A stretch of 64,000 nucleotides of DNA from Pararhizobium sp. YC-54 (GCF_025847205.1 NZ_JAOYTH010000002.1:124001-188000); one strand, 5' to 3'. Shown: positions 36,510 through 45,985, counted from the stretch's first letter. The notes: a model not told the origin generated them from the sequence alone. Translations and numbers: made by a program.

Positions 36510-37346
36510 TTGCCCCTTGACGTCATTGCTCTCGTTCTGCTCGGAGCGTTACTGCATGCGACATGGAACGCTCTGGTCAAGGCGGGATCGGAGAAGTCGC
36601 TCGATGCCGCAATGGTTGCGCTCGGTTCTGCCGTCGTCGCCGTGCCCTTCCTGCCTTTCATGCCATTGCCGCACCCGGACGCCTGGCCGTTCCTTCTGGT
36701 GTCGGCGCTGTTCCAGTTTGCCTACTTCCAGCTTGTTGCCGCCGCCTACCGCGCCGGCGATATCGGCCTTGTCTATCCGCTGATGCGTGGTGCCGCCCCT
36801 TTGCTGGTGGCGGCGACCAGCGGCGCGATCATCGGTGAAAACCTGTCCGGCGGCACCATCGCCGGCGTGCTGACGATCTCGACCGGCGTGTTGACCCTGG
36901 CGTTCGAGGCCCGCAAGGGCGGCACCCGCGCCATCCTCTTGGCGCTCGCCAATGCCGTGGTGATCGCCACCTATACCTATATCGACGGGATCGGTGCGCG
37001 GCTGGCGCTCAACCCGATCTCCTACACGCTGTGGATGGTCCTGCTGCCGCCGGTTCTGCTGTTTTCATGGGCTTTTGCTAAGCGCGGCTTTGCGCCGGTG
37101 CTCTTCCACGTTCGCCATCAATGGTGGCGCGGGCTGATCGGCGGGGGCGGCTCGATCGTTGCCTATGGCCTAGCGCTTTGGGCGATGACGAAAGCGCCGG
37201 TCGCAACGGTCGCGGCGCTGCGCGAAACATCGATCCTGTTTGCCATCGTCATCTCGATCGTCTTCCTCAAGGAACGCGTCAGCATCTTCCGTATCACCGC
37301 CGCCTGCCTGATCGCGCTCGGGGCGCTGACGCTGAAGCTGGCTTGA
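36510..37346 (+). CDS. EamA-family (DMT) transporter
   Basis: This 278-residue inner-membrane protein has ten predicted transmembrane helices in two EamA repeats. Examples are VIALVLLGALLHATWNALVKAG at the N-terminus and TVAALRETSILFAIVISIVFLKERVS in the second repeat. The best start is a TTG at 36510, with GAAGG upstream; it places the first helix right at the N-terminus. An ATG 41 codons upstream adds a basic non-membrane stretch. Family members export amino acids or metabolites; the substrate here is unknown. Confidence 0.88.
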   Translation: MPLDVIALVLLGALLHATWNALVKAGSEKSLDAAMVALGSAVVAVPFLPFMPLPHPDAWPFLLVSALFQFAYFQLVAAAYRAGDIGLVYPLMRGAAPLLVAATSGAIIGENLSGGTIAGVLTISTGVLTLAFEARKGGTRAILLALANAVVIATYTYIDGIGARLALNPISYTLWMVLLPPVLLFSWAFAKRGFAPVLFHVRHQWWRGLIGGGGSIVAYGLALWAMTKAPVATVAALRETSILFAIVISIVFLKERVSIFRITAACLIALGALTLKLA

Positions 37347-37367
37347 AAAATCGACCGAAATGACATA

Positions 37368-37385
37368 TGTACAGGATCCTGTACA
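37368..37385. promoter_or_regulatory. Perfect palindromic operator of the yefM-yoeB locus
   Basis: TGTACAGGATCCTGTACA is an 18-bp perfect palindrome 11 bases before the antitoxin start. It contains two TGTACA hexamers, the known core of YefM-YoeB operators. Binding of antitoxin-toxin complex here would give autorepression. Confidence 0.8.
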
Positions 37386-37396
37386 GAGGATCCGTC

Positions 37397-37663
37397 ATGA
37401 ACGTCATCAGCTTTTCCGAACTTCGGGCCAACATGGCAAAGCACTTCGACCGGGTCGAAGAGGATCATGATGAGCTGATCGTGACGCGGCAGAACCGCGA
37501 ACCGATGGTCGTCATGTCGCTCAGCGACTTCGAAAGCTGGAAGGAAACAATGTACCTGACGGCCAACCCCGCCAACAAGGAACGCCTGCTGAGGTCCATT
37601 GCCGAGCTCGACGAGGGCAAGGGGATCGAAGTTGATTTCGACGCGCTTTTGTCCGGCAAATGA
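37397..37663 (+). CDS. yefM: Antitoxin of the YefM/Phd family
   Basis: The 88-residue antitoxin starts at the ATG at 37397. The N-terminal DNA-binding half is MNVISFSELRANMAKHFDRVEEDHDELIVTRQNREPMVVMSLSDFESW, the typical YefM core. The C-terminal helix (LLRSIAELDEGKGIEVDFDALL) is the expected toxin-neutralising region. It overlaps the toxin gene by four bases (ATGA), giving translational coupling with antitoxin made first. An ATG ten codons upstream would place the operator inside the gene and is rejected. Confidence 0.93.
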   Translation: MNVISFSELRANMAKHFDRVEEDHDELIVTRQNREPMVVMSLSDFESWKETMYLTANPANKERLLRSIAELDEGKGIEVDFDALLSGK

Positions 37664-37929
37664 AAATCCAGTTTTCGCAGGATGCATGGGAAGACCTGCA
37701 GTATTGGATCACCACTGACACGAAAACACTGCAAAAAATTCTAAACCTGCTGAAGGCGTGCCAGCGGACGCCATTTTCGGGAACCGGCAAACCGGAGCCC
37801 TTGAGAAATGAGCTCAAAGGCTGGTTGTCTCGGCGGATCACGCAAGAGCATCGGCTGGTCTACCGCGTTTCGGGTACCGGTGAAAATCAGGCGCTCGAAG
37901 TGGCGGCTTGCCGAAGCCACTATTCCTGA
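37660..37929 (+). CDS. yoeB: YoeB-family mRNA interferase toxin
   Basis: The 89-residue toxin is a ribosome-dependent mRNA endonuclease of the RelE/YoeB fold. The catalytic residues match the E. coli enzyme: E46 (GKPEPLRNELKG), R65 (EHRLVYRV), and H87 with Y88 at the end of CRSHYS. The last four residues line up with a four-residue shift. All look intact, so the toxin is probably active. Its 3' end overlaps the convergent enoyl-CoA hydratase gene by 10 bases. Confidence 0.93.
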   Translation: MKIQFSQDAWEDLQYWITTDTKTLQKILNLLKACQRTPFSGTGKPEPLRNELKGWLSRRITQEHRLVYRVSGTGENQALEVAACRSHYS

Positions 37930-38747
37930 TCCCTCTTCCACTCCGGCGTCCGCTTGCCCAGCACCGCATCGATCCCCTCCTTAGCATCGGACTTCAGCAT
38001 GTTTTCCACCATCACCCCGGTCGCAAAATCGTAGGCCTCGGTGATGGTCATCTCAGCCTGTTGATAAAATGCCCGCTTGCCGATCTTCAGCGCCTGCGGT
38101 GATTTCGATGCGATGACGGCGGCGTATTTGTTGACCACCTGCTGCAGATACTGTTTCGGCACGATGCGATTGACGAGGCCGAAATCCTTGGCGGTCGAGG
38201 CGTCGATGGTTTCACCTGTCAGGAGCATTTCCATCGCTTGCTTGGGGTGCGCGGCGCGCGAGACGGCGACCATCGGCGTCGAGCAGAACAGGCCGATATT
38301 GACGCCGGGCGTGCAGAAGGTCGAGCTGTCGGTGCAGATCGCCAGATCGCAGCTTGCGACCAGCTGGCAGCCTGCCGCCGTTGCCAGACCGTCGATTTCA
38401 GCGATCACCGGCTGCGGCAGCTGGTTGATCTTCAGCATCAGGCCGGCACAGAGCCGCAGGGACTTTTCGAAAAACGCCCGCCCTTGGTCATCGTCAGCGC
38501 GATGCGCCGTCATTTCCTTCAGGTCATGACCTGCGGAGAAAAGCGCGCCGGATGCGGCAAGAATCACGACCCGGATGTCATCGGACTCGGCAGCCGCGTC
38601 AAGCTCGGCGCAGAGCGCGTCCATCACCGCGATCGAAAGCGTGTTGGCCGGAGGATTGTTCAGCGTCAGCCGCAGCACATTGCCGGAAACTTCGCTGAGC
38701 ACCGGGCCACGGGGTTCTTCCTTGTGCAAGGGAACGATATCCGCCAT
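37920..38747 (-). CDS. Enoyl-CoA hydratase/isomerase-family protein
   Basis: This 275-residue crotonase-fold protein has the two oxyanion-hole segments. These are SGALFSAGHDLKEM (about residues 65-78) and EIDGLATAAGCQLVASCDLAI (about residues 115-135). It uses the GHDLKEM variant of the usual motif, seen in members annotated as enoyl-CoA hydratase or as ECHDC3-like. The expected second acidic residue in the STFCTPGVNIGLF region is not obvious, so the reaction may differ from classic hydration. It is a single gene and convergent with yoeB. Confidence 0.87.
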   Translation of the reverse strand: MADIVPLHKEEPRGPVLSEVSGNVLRLTLNNPPANTLSIAVMDALCAELDAAAESDDIRVVILAASGALFSAGHDLKEMTAHRADDDQGRAFFEKSLRLCAGLMLKINQLPQPVIAEIDGLATAAGCQLVASCDLAICTDSSTFCTPGVNIGLFCSTPMVAVSRAAHPKQAMEMLLTGETIDASTAKDFGLVNRIVPKQYLQQVVNKYAAVIASKSPQALKIGKRAFYQQAEMTITEAYDFATGVMVENMLKSDAKEGIDAVLGKRTPEWKRDQE

Positions 38748-38907
38748 CTCACTTCTCCTCTTTCGTCGTCACGGCTTGCCCGGATCAGCGTTTGGTACGC
38801 TGCTGCAGGCGCGGTTTCAAGCAGCGGCTTGAAACCGATAGGACTTTCGTCCGGCTTGCCCCTGCCACCCGCCGGCCGCTAGAAGATCACGACCCTGGGA
38901 GTGAACC

Positions 38908-39339
38908 ATGCCTTTGGAACCGATCCTCACCGTCGCCGATCTCAACCGCTTCCTCGATACGGATTTTTCCGAGGTGCATACCGACGGCAAGATCTTCGAG
39001 GTCATGGCGACGGGGCCAGGCTTTGCCACGATGCGGCTCGATCCGCAGCAAAAGCACCTGCGCCCCGGCGGCACCGTCTCCGGACCGACGCTCTTTGCGC
39101 TTGCCGACGTCACCGCCTATATCACGCTGCTTGCCCATATCGGCCCGGTGGCGCTTGCGGTCACCACCAATCTCAACATCAATTTTCTCAGGAAACCCAA
39201 GCTCGGACCGCTGCAATGCACCTGCCGAATCCTGAAACTCGGCAAGCGGCTGGCCGTCCTTGATGCCGCGATTTCAGAGCTCGATGGCGATGAACTGGTC
39301 GCCCATGCCACCGCGACCTATTCGATTCCGCCGAGATAA
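38908..39339 (+). CDS. PaaI-family hot-dog thioesterase
   Basis: The 143-residue product is a single hot-dog domain: LRPGGTVSGPTLFALADVTAYITLLAHIG, then TNLNINFLRKPKLGPLQCTCRILKLGKRLAVLDAAI. The helix motif ALADV and the HLRPGGTVSG region match acyl-CoA thioesterases of the PaaI type. GGGAG precedes the ATG. The acyl substrate is unknown. It is divergent from the enoyl-CoA hydratase gene, with which it shares a CoA theme. Confidence 0.88.
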   Translation: MPLEPILTVADLNRFLDTDFSEVHTDGKIFEVMATGPGFATMRLDPQQKHLRPGGTVSGPTLFALADVTAYITLLAHIGPVALAVTTNLNINFLRKPKLGPLQCTCRILKLGKRLAVLDAAISELDGDELVAHATATYSIPPR

Positions 39340-39564
39340 TTTGTGGTATCAAAATACCTCATAGTTAACCATATGTTTTATCACGATAATTTTTCAAATC
39401 GGCCAAATCCTCGATCTTGACCGCATTTCATCCTTTGCGTATAAGCGCCCCAGATCGCGGTCCCTTGGGGCCGCTTTCATTTTTGGCTGGCTGAATGCCT
39501 GTCAAAGTCAAGCAACAAGAAACGCCCGGCGGCAACGTATCGGGTTCAACGAAAGAGTTTCAAC
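39340..39564. other. Leader region of the L13-S9 operon
   Basis: This stretch of 225 bases should hold the ribosomal-protein promoter and mRNA leader. In its first half it is AT-rich (about 39345-39400). I see no defined regulatory RNA. Confidence 0.45.
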
Positions 39565-40029
39565 ATGTCAACCTTCGTTCAGAAGCCTGCAGAGGTGGAG
39601 AAGAAGTGGATCCTCATCGACGCCGAAGGCCTCGTTGTCGGCCGCGTCGCCACTATCATCGCCAACATCCTGCGTGGCAAGCACAAGGCAACTTACACTC
39701 CTCACGTTGACGATGGTGACAATGTCATCGTGATCAACGCCGAGAAGGCAGTCCTGACCGGCAAGAAGTACACCGACAAGAAGTACTACTGGCACACCGG
39801 TTACCCGGGCGGCATCAAGGAGCGCACCGCGCGCCAGATCATCGAAGGCCGCTTCCCGGAGCGCGTTCTCGAGAAGGCTGTCGAGCGCATGGTTCCGCGT
39901 GGTCCGCTTGGCCGTCGCCAGATGAAGAACCTGCGCGTATACGCCGGTACCAATCATCCGCATGAAGCACAGCAGCCGGCCGTCCTCGACGTCGCCAAGC
40001 TGAACAGCAAGAACGTAAGGAGCGCCTAA
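39565..40029 (+). CDS. rplM: 50S ribosomal protein L13
   Basis: This 154-residue protein of the large ribosomal subunit has diagnostic segments. They are [49 protein letters not shown], and then [24 protein letters not shown] with HPHEAQQP. It is three bases upstream of rpsI, the classic L13-S9 pair. The transcript ends at the terminator at 40524-40549. Confidence 0.98.
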   Translation: MSTFVQKPAEVEKKWILIDAEGLVVGRVATIIANILRGKHKATYTPHVDDGDNVIVINAEKAVLTGKKYTDKKYYWHTGYPGGIKERTARQIIEGRFPERVLEKAVERMVPRGPLGRRQMKNLRVYAGTNHPHEAQQPAVLDVAKLNSKNVRSA

Positions 40030-40031
40030 TC

Positions 40032-40499
40032 GTGGCTGATCTCTCTTCTCTGAAAGACCTCGGCACGACTTCGGAGGCTCAAGCTCCGGTTCATGTCAAG
40101 AAAGTTGACGCCCAGGGCCGCTCCTATGCGACCGGCAAGCGTAAGAATGCCGTCGCCCGCGTCTGGGTCAAGCCGGGTTCCGGCAAGATCACCGTCAACG
40201 GCAAGGAATTCGCAAACTACTTCGCACGTCCCGTTCTGCAGATGATCCTGCGCCAGCCGATCGTCGCTGCTGCCCGTGACGGCCAGTTCGACATCGACGC
40301 AACGGTTGCAGGCGGCGGTCTTTCCGGCCAGGCCGGTGCCGTTCGTCACGGCATCTCGAAGGCCCTCACCTACTTCGAACCGGGCCTGCGCTCGGTCCTG
40401 AAGAAGGGTGGCTTCCTGACCCGCGATAGCCGCGTCGTCGAGCGCAAGAAGTACGGCAAGGCCAAGGCCCGCCGTTCGTTCCAGTTCTCGAAGCGTTAA
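40032..40499 (+). CDS. rpsI: 30S ribosomal protein S9
   Basis: The 155-residue product starts at a GTG directly after the rplM stop. An N-terminal extension of about 30 residues precedes the conserved core [23 protein letters not shown]. The universal C-terminus ends RRSFQFSKR; its terminal Arg contacts tRNA in the P site. The N-terminal extension is typical for alphaproteobacterial S9. Confidence 0.98.
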   Translation: MADLSSLKDLGTTSEAQAPVHVKKVDAQGRSYATGKRKNAVARVWVKPGSGKITVNGKEFANYFARPVLQMILRQPIVAAARDGQFDIDATVAGGGLSGQAGAVRHGISKALTYFEPGLRSVLKKGGFLTRDSRVVERKKYGKAKARRSFQFSKR

Positions 40500-40523
40500 T
40501 CGTTTCCGGACTATCGACTTGGG

Positions 40524-40549
40524 AAAGGCGGGCTTTGTCCCGCCTTTTT
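40524..40549 (+). terminator. Rho-independent terminator after rpsI
   Basis: The 9-bp stem AAAGGCGGG and CCCGCCTTT is followed by TTC, 25 bases beyond the rpsI stop. Confidence 0.9.
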
Positions 40550-40561
40550 CTTTGCCCGGAT

Positions 40562-41023
40562 TTACAGCGGCAGTTCCGTCGAAAACTTCAGCTCCCGCAG
40601 CACGAAACTCGACACCACCGTGCGCACATGCGGGTTGCGCATCAGGTAGCGAGTCATGAACGCCTCGTAGCTTTCAACATCGCTTGCCCGGATTTTCAGC
40701 ATGTAGTCGAAGGCGCCGGAAAGGGCATAACACTCCATGATCTCCGGCCGCTCCAGCACCACCGAAGCAAACGAGGCAACCGCCTCCTCGTGATGGTCCT
40801 CCAGCGTCACATGCGCGATGACGCAGAGTTTCAGATCGAGTTTTCCGGGATCCAGCAGCGTCACGCGCTTGCGGATGACACCGTCGGCTTCCAGTTCCTG
40901 GATCTTTCGCCACGCCGAACTCTGCGACATGCCGGCCTTCTCGGCCAGCTCCGCCAGCGACAGGCTGCCATCGGCCTGCACGAGCTGCAGAAGCTTGCGA
41001 TGGAAACTCCCAGATTCTTTCAT
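40562..41023 (-). CDS. Lrp/AsnC-family transcriptional regulator
   Basis: The 153-residue protein has the N-terminal helix-turn-helix (HRKLLQLVQADGSLSLAELAEKAGMSQSSAWRKIQELEADGVIRKRV). The C-terminal RAM/ligand-binding domain follows (CYALSGAFDYMLKIRASDVESYEAFM). It is transcribed away from the phenylalanine hydroxylase gene, with 122 bases between the starts. It is therefore the likely regulator of phhA, probably sensing an aromatic amino acid; this follows the usual Lrp-type pairing and is inference. Confidence 0.92.
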   Translation of the reverse strand: MKESGSFHRKLLQLVQADGSLSLAELAEKAGMSQSSAWRKIQELEADGVIRKRVTLLDPGKLDLKLCVIAHVTLEDHHEEAVASFASVVLERPEIMECYALSGAFDYMLKIRASDVESYEAFMTRYLMRNPHVRTVVSSFVLRELKFSTELPL

Positions 41024-41145
41024 ATTCCTGAAAATCCTCGAAAAATCCTGCCAATATTACGCCTGCACCCAGCACGAAAGAAAGAAAAATCCGCCGATCC
41101 GGGGGCATAATTGCAGGCAATTCGCGCATCTGGGAGGATCGAAGC

Positions 41146-41937
41146 ATGACCAATGAAAGCAGCTACACCGCCAAACTGCCCGGGCCGGACGGGATCTATC
41201 CCTACACTGCGGAGGAAGACGCAATCTGGGGAGAGCTCTATGAGCGCCAGATGAAGCTGCTCGCCAACATGGCCTGCCGGGAATATCTGGATGGGGTGAA
41301 GACCCTTGGCTTACGGCCAGACAAGGTCCCGCAACTTGCCGATGTCGATCGCCGTTTGCATGAGACCACAGGCTTCGGGGTCGAAGGCGTCCCCGCCCTC
41401 ATTGCGCCCTCGCGCTTCTACGAACTTTTGTCGCAGGGCAAGTTTCCGCTCGCCACCTTCCTGCGCCGCCGCGAGCATATCGACTATATCGAGGAGCCGG
41501 ACCTGTTCCATGAGGTGTTCGGCCATTGCCCGCTGCTGACCAACCAGAGCTACGCCAATTTCGTCCGCCATTTCGGCGAAGCCGCCGTCCGTCTGGGCAA
41601 GGGTTATTCCTGGCACCTGTTCCGCATCTTCTGGTTCACCGTGGAATTCGGCCTGATCAACACGCCGCAAGGCCGCCGCTGCTTCGGTGCGGGCATTGTC
41701 TCTTCGCCGAGCGAGGCGAAGGCCGCCATGGAGGGCACGGCCTGCGAATTCCGGCCGTTCGATCTGCTGAGCGTACTCAGAACACCCTACCGCATCGATA
41801 TCGTCCAGCCGATCTACTATGTCATCGACAGTTTTGCCGATCTCGAAGCCATCGTCGCCCAGGATATCGGCGCGATGATCGAGAAGGCAAAGTCTCTCGG
41901 TGACTTTGCCCCGGCTTTCGAAGCCAAAGCCTCATGA
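41146..41937 (+). CDS. phhA: Phenylalanine 4-monooxygenase
   Basis: This 263-residue non-haem iron, pterin-dependent hydroxylase converts phenylalanine to tyrosine. The iron ligands are H122 and H127 (DLFHEVFGHCPLLTN) and E167 (FWFTVEFGLI). The monomeric bacterial length is typical, without the regulatory domain of animal enzymes. It needs a pterin carbinolamine dehydratase partner, which is not in this window. Divergent from an Lrp-type regulator. Confidence 0.96.
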   Translation: MTNESSYTAKLPGPDGIYPYTAEEDAIWGELYERQMKLLANMACREYLDGVKTLGLRPDKVPQLADVDRRLHETTGFGVEGVPALIAPSRFYELLSQGKFPLATFLRRREHIDYIEEPDLFHEVFGHCPLLTNQSYANFVRHFGEAAVRLGKGYSWHLFRIFWFTVEFGLINTPQGRRCFGAGIVSSPSEAKAAMEGTACEFRPFDLLSVLRTPYRIDIVQPIYYVIDSFADLEAIVAQDIGAMIEKAKSLGDFAPAFEAKAS

Positions 41938-42043
41938 CCAAAGCCTCATGAGAGACTGATTATCCGGCAGCAGTCCTATTCGGGGTCTTGCCTTCGAGCC
42001 GCCGATTGTCCAACGTCTGGCCACGCAACAGACGAGACCGATC

Positions 42044-43000
42044 ATGGCCAACAAGACGATAGACCACGCAATCACTGCCACATCGCTGAAGAGCGCCGCC
42101 ACCGACCCGACCCACGCCGGCATCCTCTCCTTCATGCGGCGGAAATACACCAAGAGCCTGGAGGGCGTCGATGCCGTCGTCTGGGGCATCCCTTTCGACG
42201 CGGCAACGTCCAACCGCCCGGGTGCCCGCTTCGGGCCGCAGGCTATCCGCCGTGCGTCAGCGATTTTCGACAACGATCCGCAATATCCGTTCGACCGTGA
42301 CCTGTTTGAAGACATGGCGACGATCGATTATGGCGATTGCCTGCTCGACTATGGCAATCATGCCGCCACGCCTGAGACAATCCGCGCCGGGGCAGAAACC
42401 ATTCTGGCAAGCGGCGCGTTCCTGCTGACGCTTGGCGGCGACCATTTCGTCACTCTGCCATTGCTGCGCGCCCATGCCGCCGTTCACGGTCCCCTCTCCC
42501 TCGTCCAGTTCGACGCGCATCAGGATACCTGGGCCGACGAGAAAGGCCGCATCGATCATGGCTCCTTCGTCGGTCGGGCGGCGCGTGAGGGCCTGATCGA
42601 TACCGCAAGCTCGATCCAGCTCGGCATCCGCACCCATGCGCCCGAGGATTGCGGCATCCGCATCCTCTATGGCTACGATATCGAGGAAATGAGCGCTGGC
42701 GAGATCGCCGCCGTTATCCTTCGCCATGTCGGCGACCGCCCGGCCTATCTCACCTTCGATATCGACTGCCTCGACCCGGCCTATGCTCCCGGCACCGGCA
42801 CGCCGGTTGCGGGCGGGCCGTCCTCGGCCAAAATCCTCTCGGTGATCCGCAAGCTCGGCGCACTGACCATCAAGGGCGCCGACGTGGTCGAGGTTGCTCC
42901 CGCCTATGACCATGCCGATATCACTGCCATTGCGGGCTCCACCATCGCGATGTATATGCTCGGCCTTCATGCCGAACAGCTGGCGGAACGGCGCGGATGA
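42044..43000 (+). CDS. speB: Agmatinase
   Basis: This 318-residue ureohydrolase splits agmatine to putrescine and urea. The binuclear manganese ligands are visible: GGDHFVT, FDAHQDTW and TFDIDCLDPAYAPGTGTP. The N-terminus includes the family segment VWGIPFDAATSNRPGARFGPQAIR. Arginase and guanidinobutyrase share these motifs. The length and PGTGTPVAGG segment favour the agmatinase/guanidinobutyrase branch, and I call agmatinase with some reserve. Confidence 0.88.
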   Translation: MANKTIDHAITATSLKSAATDPTHAGILSFMRRKYTKSLEGVDAVVWGIPFDAATSNRPGARFGPQAIRRASAIFDNDPQYPFDRDLFEDMATIDYGDCLLDYGNHAATPETIRAGAETILASGAFLLTLGGDHFVTLPLLRAHAAVHGPLSLVQFDAHQDTWADEKGRIDHGSFVGRAAREGLIDTASSIQLGIRTHAPEDCGIRILYGYDIEEMSAGEIAAVILRHVGDRPAYLTFDIDCLDPAYAPGTGTPVAGGPSSAKILSVIRKLGALTIKGADVVEVAPAYDHADITAIAGSTIAMYMLGLHAEQLAERRG

Positions 43001-43093
43001 CGACTTGGCCCGCCTTGTTGTCAAACTGATTCAATTTCATGCCAAAGTGATTCCGGAAGAACCGATAATCCATTGGCAGGACAGGATAAAACC

Positions 43094-44026
43094 ATGAAAC
43101 CGAAGATCTTCATCGATGGCGAACACGGCACCACGGGCCTGCAGATCCGCAGCCGCATGGCTGGCCGCTTAGATGTGGAACTGCTGTCCATTCCGGAAGC
43201 GGAACGTCGCAACGCTGCCATCCGCGAAGATCTCCTGAACAGCGCCGATGTCGCCATCCTCTGCCTGCCCGACGACGCCTCCAAACAGGCCGTCTCGATG
43301 CTCGAAGGCAACAACAAGGTGCGCATCATCGACACGTCGACGGCGCACCGCATCGCGCCGGACTGGGCCTATGGCTTTGCCGAAATGGATGCGGCGCAGG
43401 CGGCTAAAATCCGCGATGCCCGCCTCGTCGCCAATCCCGGCTGCTACCCGACCGGCGCCATCGGCCTGATCCGCCCGCTGCGCCAGGCCGGCCTGCTGCC
43501 GGAAAGCTATCCCATCACGGTCAATGCGGTCTCCGGCTATACCGGCGGCGGCAAGCAGATGATCGCGCAGATGGAAGACCCGGCCAATCCGGACCATATC
43601 GACTCGCCGAACTTCCTCTACGGCCTGACGCTCACGCACAAGCACGTGCCTGAGATGCAGACCCATGGCATGCTCGATCGCGCCCCGATCTTTTCGCCAT
43701 CGGTTGGCCGTTTCCCGCAGGGCATGATCGTACAGGTGCCGCTGTTCCTCGATCAGCTGAAGGACGGCGCAACGCTGGAAAGCATTCACACAGCGCTTGT
43801 TGCCCACTATGCCGGACAGTCGATTGTCGAGGTCGTACCGCTGGATGTGAGCACGAAGCTGGCCCGCGTCGATGCCGTCGAACTTGCCGGCAAGGATACG
43901 ATGAAGCTCTTTGTGTTCGGCACGAGCGGTGGCGAACAGGTCAATCTCGTGGCGCTGCTCGACAATCTCGGCAAGGGCGCATCGGGTGCCGCGGTCCAGA
44001 ACATGGACCTCATGCTGTCGGCATAA
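43094..44026 (+). CDS. argC: N-acetyl-gamma-glutamyl-phosphate reductase
   Basis: This 310-residue enzyme of arginine biosynthesis reduces acetylglutamyl phosphate to the semialdehyde using NADPH. The start ATG at 43094 gives [18 protein letters not shown], the nucleotide-binding start of the shorter (type 2) ArgC branch. The active-site Cys lies in [13 protein letters not shown] (about residue 117). A longer in-frame start seven codons upstream is less conserved. It lies 93 bases after speB on the same strand, so arginine-related functions cluster here. Confidence 0.93.
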   Translation: MKPKIFIDGEHGTTGLQIRSRMAGRLDVELLSIPEAERRNAAIREDLLNSADVAILCLPDDASKQAVSMLEGNNKVRIIDTSTAHRIAPDWAYGFAEMDAAQAAKIRDARLVANPGCYPTGAIGLIRPLRQAGLLPESYPITVNAVSGYTGGGKQMIAQMEDPANPDHIDSPNFLYGLTLTHKHVPEMQTHGMLDRAPIFSPSVGRFPQGMIVQVPLFLDQLKDGATLESIHTALVAHYAGQSIVEVVPLDVSTKLARVDAVELAGKDTMKLFVFGTSGGEQVNLVALLDNLGKGASGAAVQNMDLMLSA

Positions 44027-44089
44027 ACCACCATCCCTTCGGGGCGTTCGCCGCCCCGATCCGCGGCTGCGGAAAGGCATTGATCCGAC

Positions 44090-44881
44090 ATGGGCGATAC
44101 CGGTTTCTTCGTAACCCTGATGGCAAGGGTTGCGGCTTCATTGCCCGAGCACGGCCTCTATCCACTGTTGATCTGCACCTTCATCGCCGGCCTTGCCCGC
44201 GGCTTCTCCGGTTTCGGCGCTGCCCTCATCCTCATCCCGGTCGGCGGTTCCATCCTCGGCCCGAAGATCATTTCGCCGGTTCTGCTGGTGATCGACACGA
44301 TTGCGGCTGCCGGCATGCTGCCAGCCGCATGGCGTGGCGCCAACCGGCGCGAGGTCTTCATCATGGCATCCGGCGCGCTGATCGGCGTGCCGCTCGGTAC
44401 GGCGGCCTTGGCGCTTGCCGATCCGCTCGTCTTGCGCTGGGCGATCACCGTCGCCGCCACGCTGCTTCTTGCTCTATTGGTTTCCGGCTGGCGCTATCAC
44501 GGCCAGCCGCGCGTGCCGCTGACGGCGGGTATTGGCGGCATTGCCGGTATTTTCAGCGGCGCCGCCCAACTCGGTGGACCGCCGGTGGTCGCCTATTGGC
44601 TGAGCGGTGCCAACGACGCGCCGGTCATCCGCTCGAACCTCATGCTCTATTTCGCGATTTCCTCAGGCTTGACGGCCGTCACCTATCTGATCGGCGGCCT
44701 GTTCGTCGAACAGGTCTTTGCCCTGACGCTGGTCATCCTGCCGCTCTATGCCGGCGGCCTCTACATCGGGTCGCGCCTCTTCGGGCTTGCCAAAGCGTCC
44801 ACTTTCCGGATCATCTGCTATGTGCTGATCGGCGCATCAGCCGTGCTCGGCATGCCCGCCCTCGACACGCTCCTGCGCTGA
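44090..44881 (+). CDS. TauE/SafE-family sulfite-exporter-like permease
   Basis: The 263-residue inner-membrane protein has about eight transmembrane helices. Typical TauE motifs are visible: ARGFSGFGAALILIPVGGSILGPKIISPVLLVID, and GGIAGIFSGAAQLGGPPVVAYWL in the second half. The family moves organosulfonates or sulfite, but many members have unknown substrates. It follows argC with 63 bases between and is convergent, at its end, with ctaA. Confidence 0.88.
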   Translation: MGDTGFFVTLMARVAASLPEHGLYPLLICTFIAGLARGFSGFGAALILIPVGGSILGPKIISPVLLVIDTIAAAGMLPAAWRGANRREVFIMASGALIGVPLGTAALALADPLVLRWAITVAATLLLALLVSGWRYHGQPRVPLTAGIGGIAGIFSGAAQLGGPPVVAYWLSGANDAPVIRSNLMLYFAISSGLTAVTYLIGGLFVEQVFALTLVILPLYAGGLYIGSRLFGLAKASTFRIICYVLIGASAVLGMPALDTLLR

Positions 44882-45985
44882 TCAATCCCTGATTTCGATC
44901 GCCAGCGGCCGCGGATATTCGCCACTAAATGCGCGCCAGTGGGCAACGGCGAAACCGAGCACGATCAGCGCCCCGCCCTGATGGGCCACACCCCAGCCGA
45001 TCGGCACCTGCAGGATCAGCGCCGTGATCCCGATCATCGCCTGGATCGTCACCAGCACGAACAGCAGTACCGAACGGCGCGCATGCGTCGTGTCCGGCGC
45101 GTTGCGCAGCGAAGCGATCATGTGCATCAGGACGAAGGCGAACAGCACATAGGCGCCGATGCGATGGACGAACTGCACGGTCTTCGGATTTTCGAACAGA
45201 TTGAGCCAGGCGGGCTGCTGGATGAACAGGTCGGATGGCACGAAAGAACCGTCCATCAATGGCCAGGTATTGTAGCTCAGGCCCGCATCGAGGCCCGCGA
45301 CCAGGGCGCCGAGATAGATCTGGAACAGCGCCATGCAGGCGATGATCGCAGCCATCTTCCTTGAGCTTGTCGTCGGTGCCGGATCATTGGCATGCGGCGC
45401 CAGCCCCCGGCCGATCCAGATGCAGGAGACGAAGATCAGACAGGCAATGACGAGATGGGTGGCCAGCCGGTACTGGCTGACTTCGGTGCGATCAGCCAGA
45501 CCCGAGGAGACCATCCACCAGCCGATAAAACCCTGAAAGCCGCCAAGCGCCAGAATACCGAGCAGCGGCAATTTCAGGCGCGGCTCGATCTTTCCGCGGA
45601 TCCAGAAGAAAGCCAGCGGCAAGGCAAAGATCAAGCCGATGGAGCGGGCAAGCAGCCGGTGCGCCCATTCCCACCAGAAGATGGTCTTGAAGCCTTCCAC
45701 CGTCATGCCGCTGTTGAGCTGCTCATATTGCGGAATCTGCTTGTAGAGCTCGAATTCCTCCTGCCATTCGGCAGCGGTGAGCGGCGGGATGACGCCATGG
45801 ATCGGCTTCCACTGGGTGATCGACAGGCCGGATTCCGTCAGCCGTGTGGCGCCGCCGACAAGGACGAGCCCGAACAGCACCAGCACGACGATGCCCAGCC
45901 AGATCCGGATCTGGGCCCGATTGCGGCTGACCGTATCGATCTCCCGAAGAAGCCGCTGTTCCATCGCCAAATCCGTGCTTGCCAT
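44882..45985 (-). CDS. ctaA: Haem A synthase (COX15/CtaA)
   Basis: This 367-residue membrane enzyme oxidises haem O to haem A for cytochrome c oxidase. Eight transmembrane helices are predicted. Diagnostic motifs are GGATRLTESGLSITQWKPIHGVIPPL and WWEWAHRLLARSIG (haem ligand His). In the second half QFVHRIGAYVLFA and GVAHQGGALIVLGFAV supply further His residues. This is the type 2 (alphaproteobacterial and mitochondrial) form. It is convergent with the TauE-like gene, whose stop lies next to its own. Confidence 0.95.
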   Translation of the reverse strand: MASTDLAMEQRLLREIDTVSRNRAQIRIWLGIVVLVLFGLVLVGGATRLTESGLSITQWKPIHGVIPPLTAAEWQEEFELYKQIPQYEQLNSGMTVEGFKTIFWWEWAHRLLARSIGLIFALPLAFFWIRGKIEPRLKLPLLGILALGGFQGFIGWWMVSSGLADRTEVSQYRLATHLVIACLIFVSCIWIGRGLAPHANDPAPTTSSRKMAAIIACMALFQIYLGALVAGLDAGLSYNTWPLMDGSFVPSDLFIQQPAWLNLFENPKTVQFVHRIGAYVLFAFVLMHMIASLRNAPDTTHARRSVLLFVLVTIQAMIGITALILQVPIGWGVAHQGGALIVLGFAVAHWRAFSGEYPRPLAIEIRD

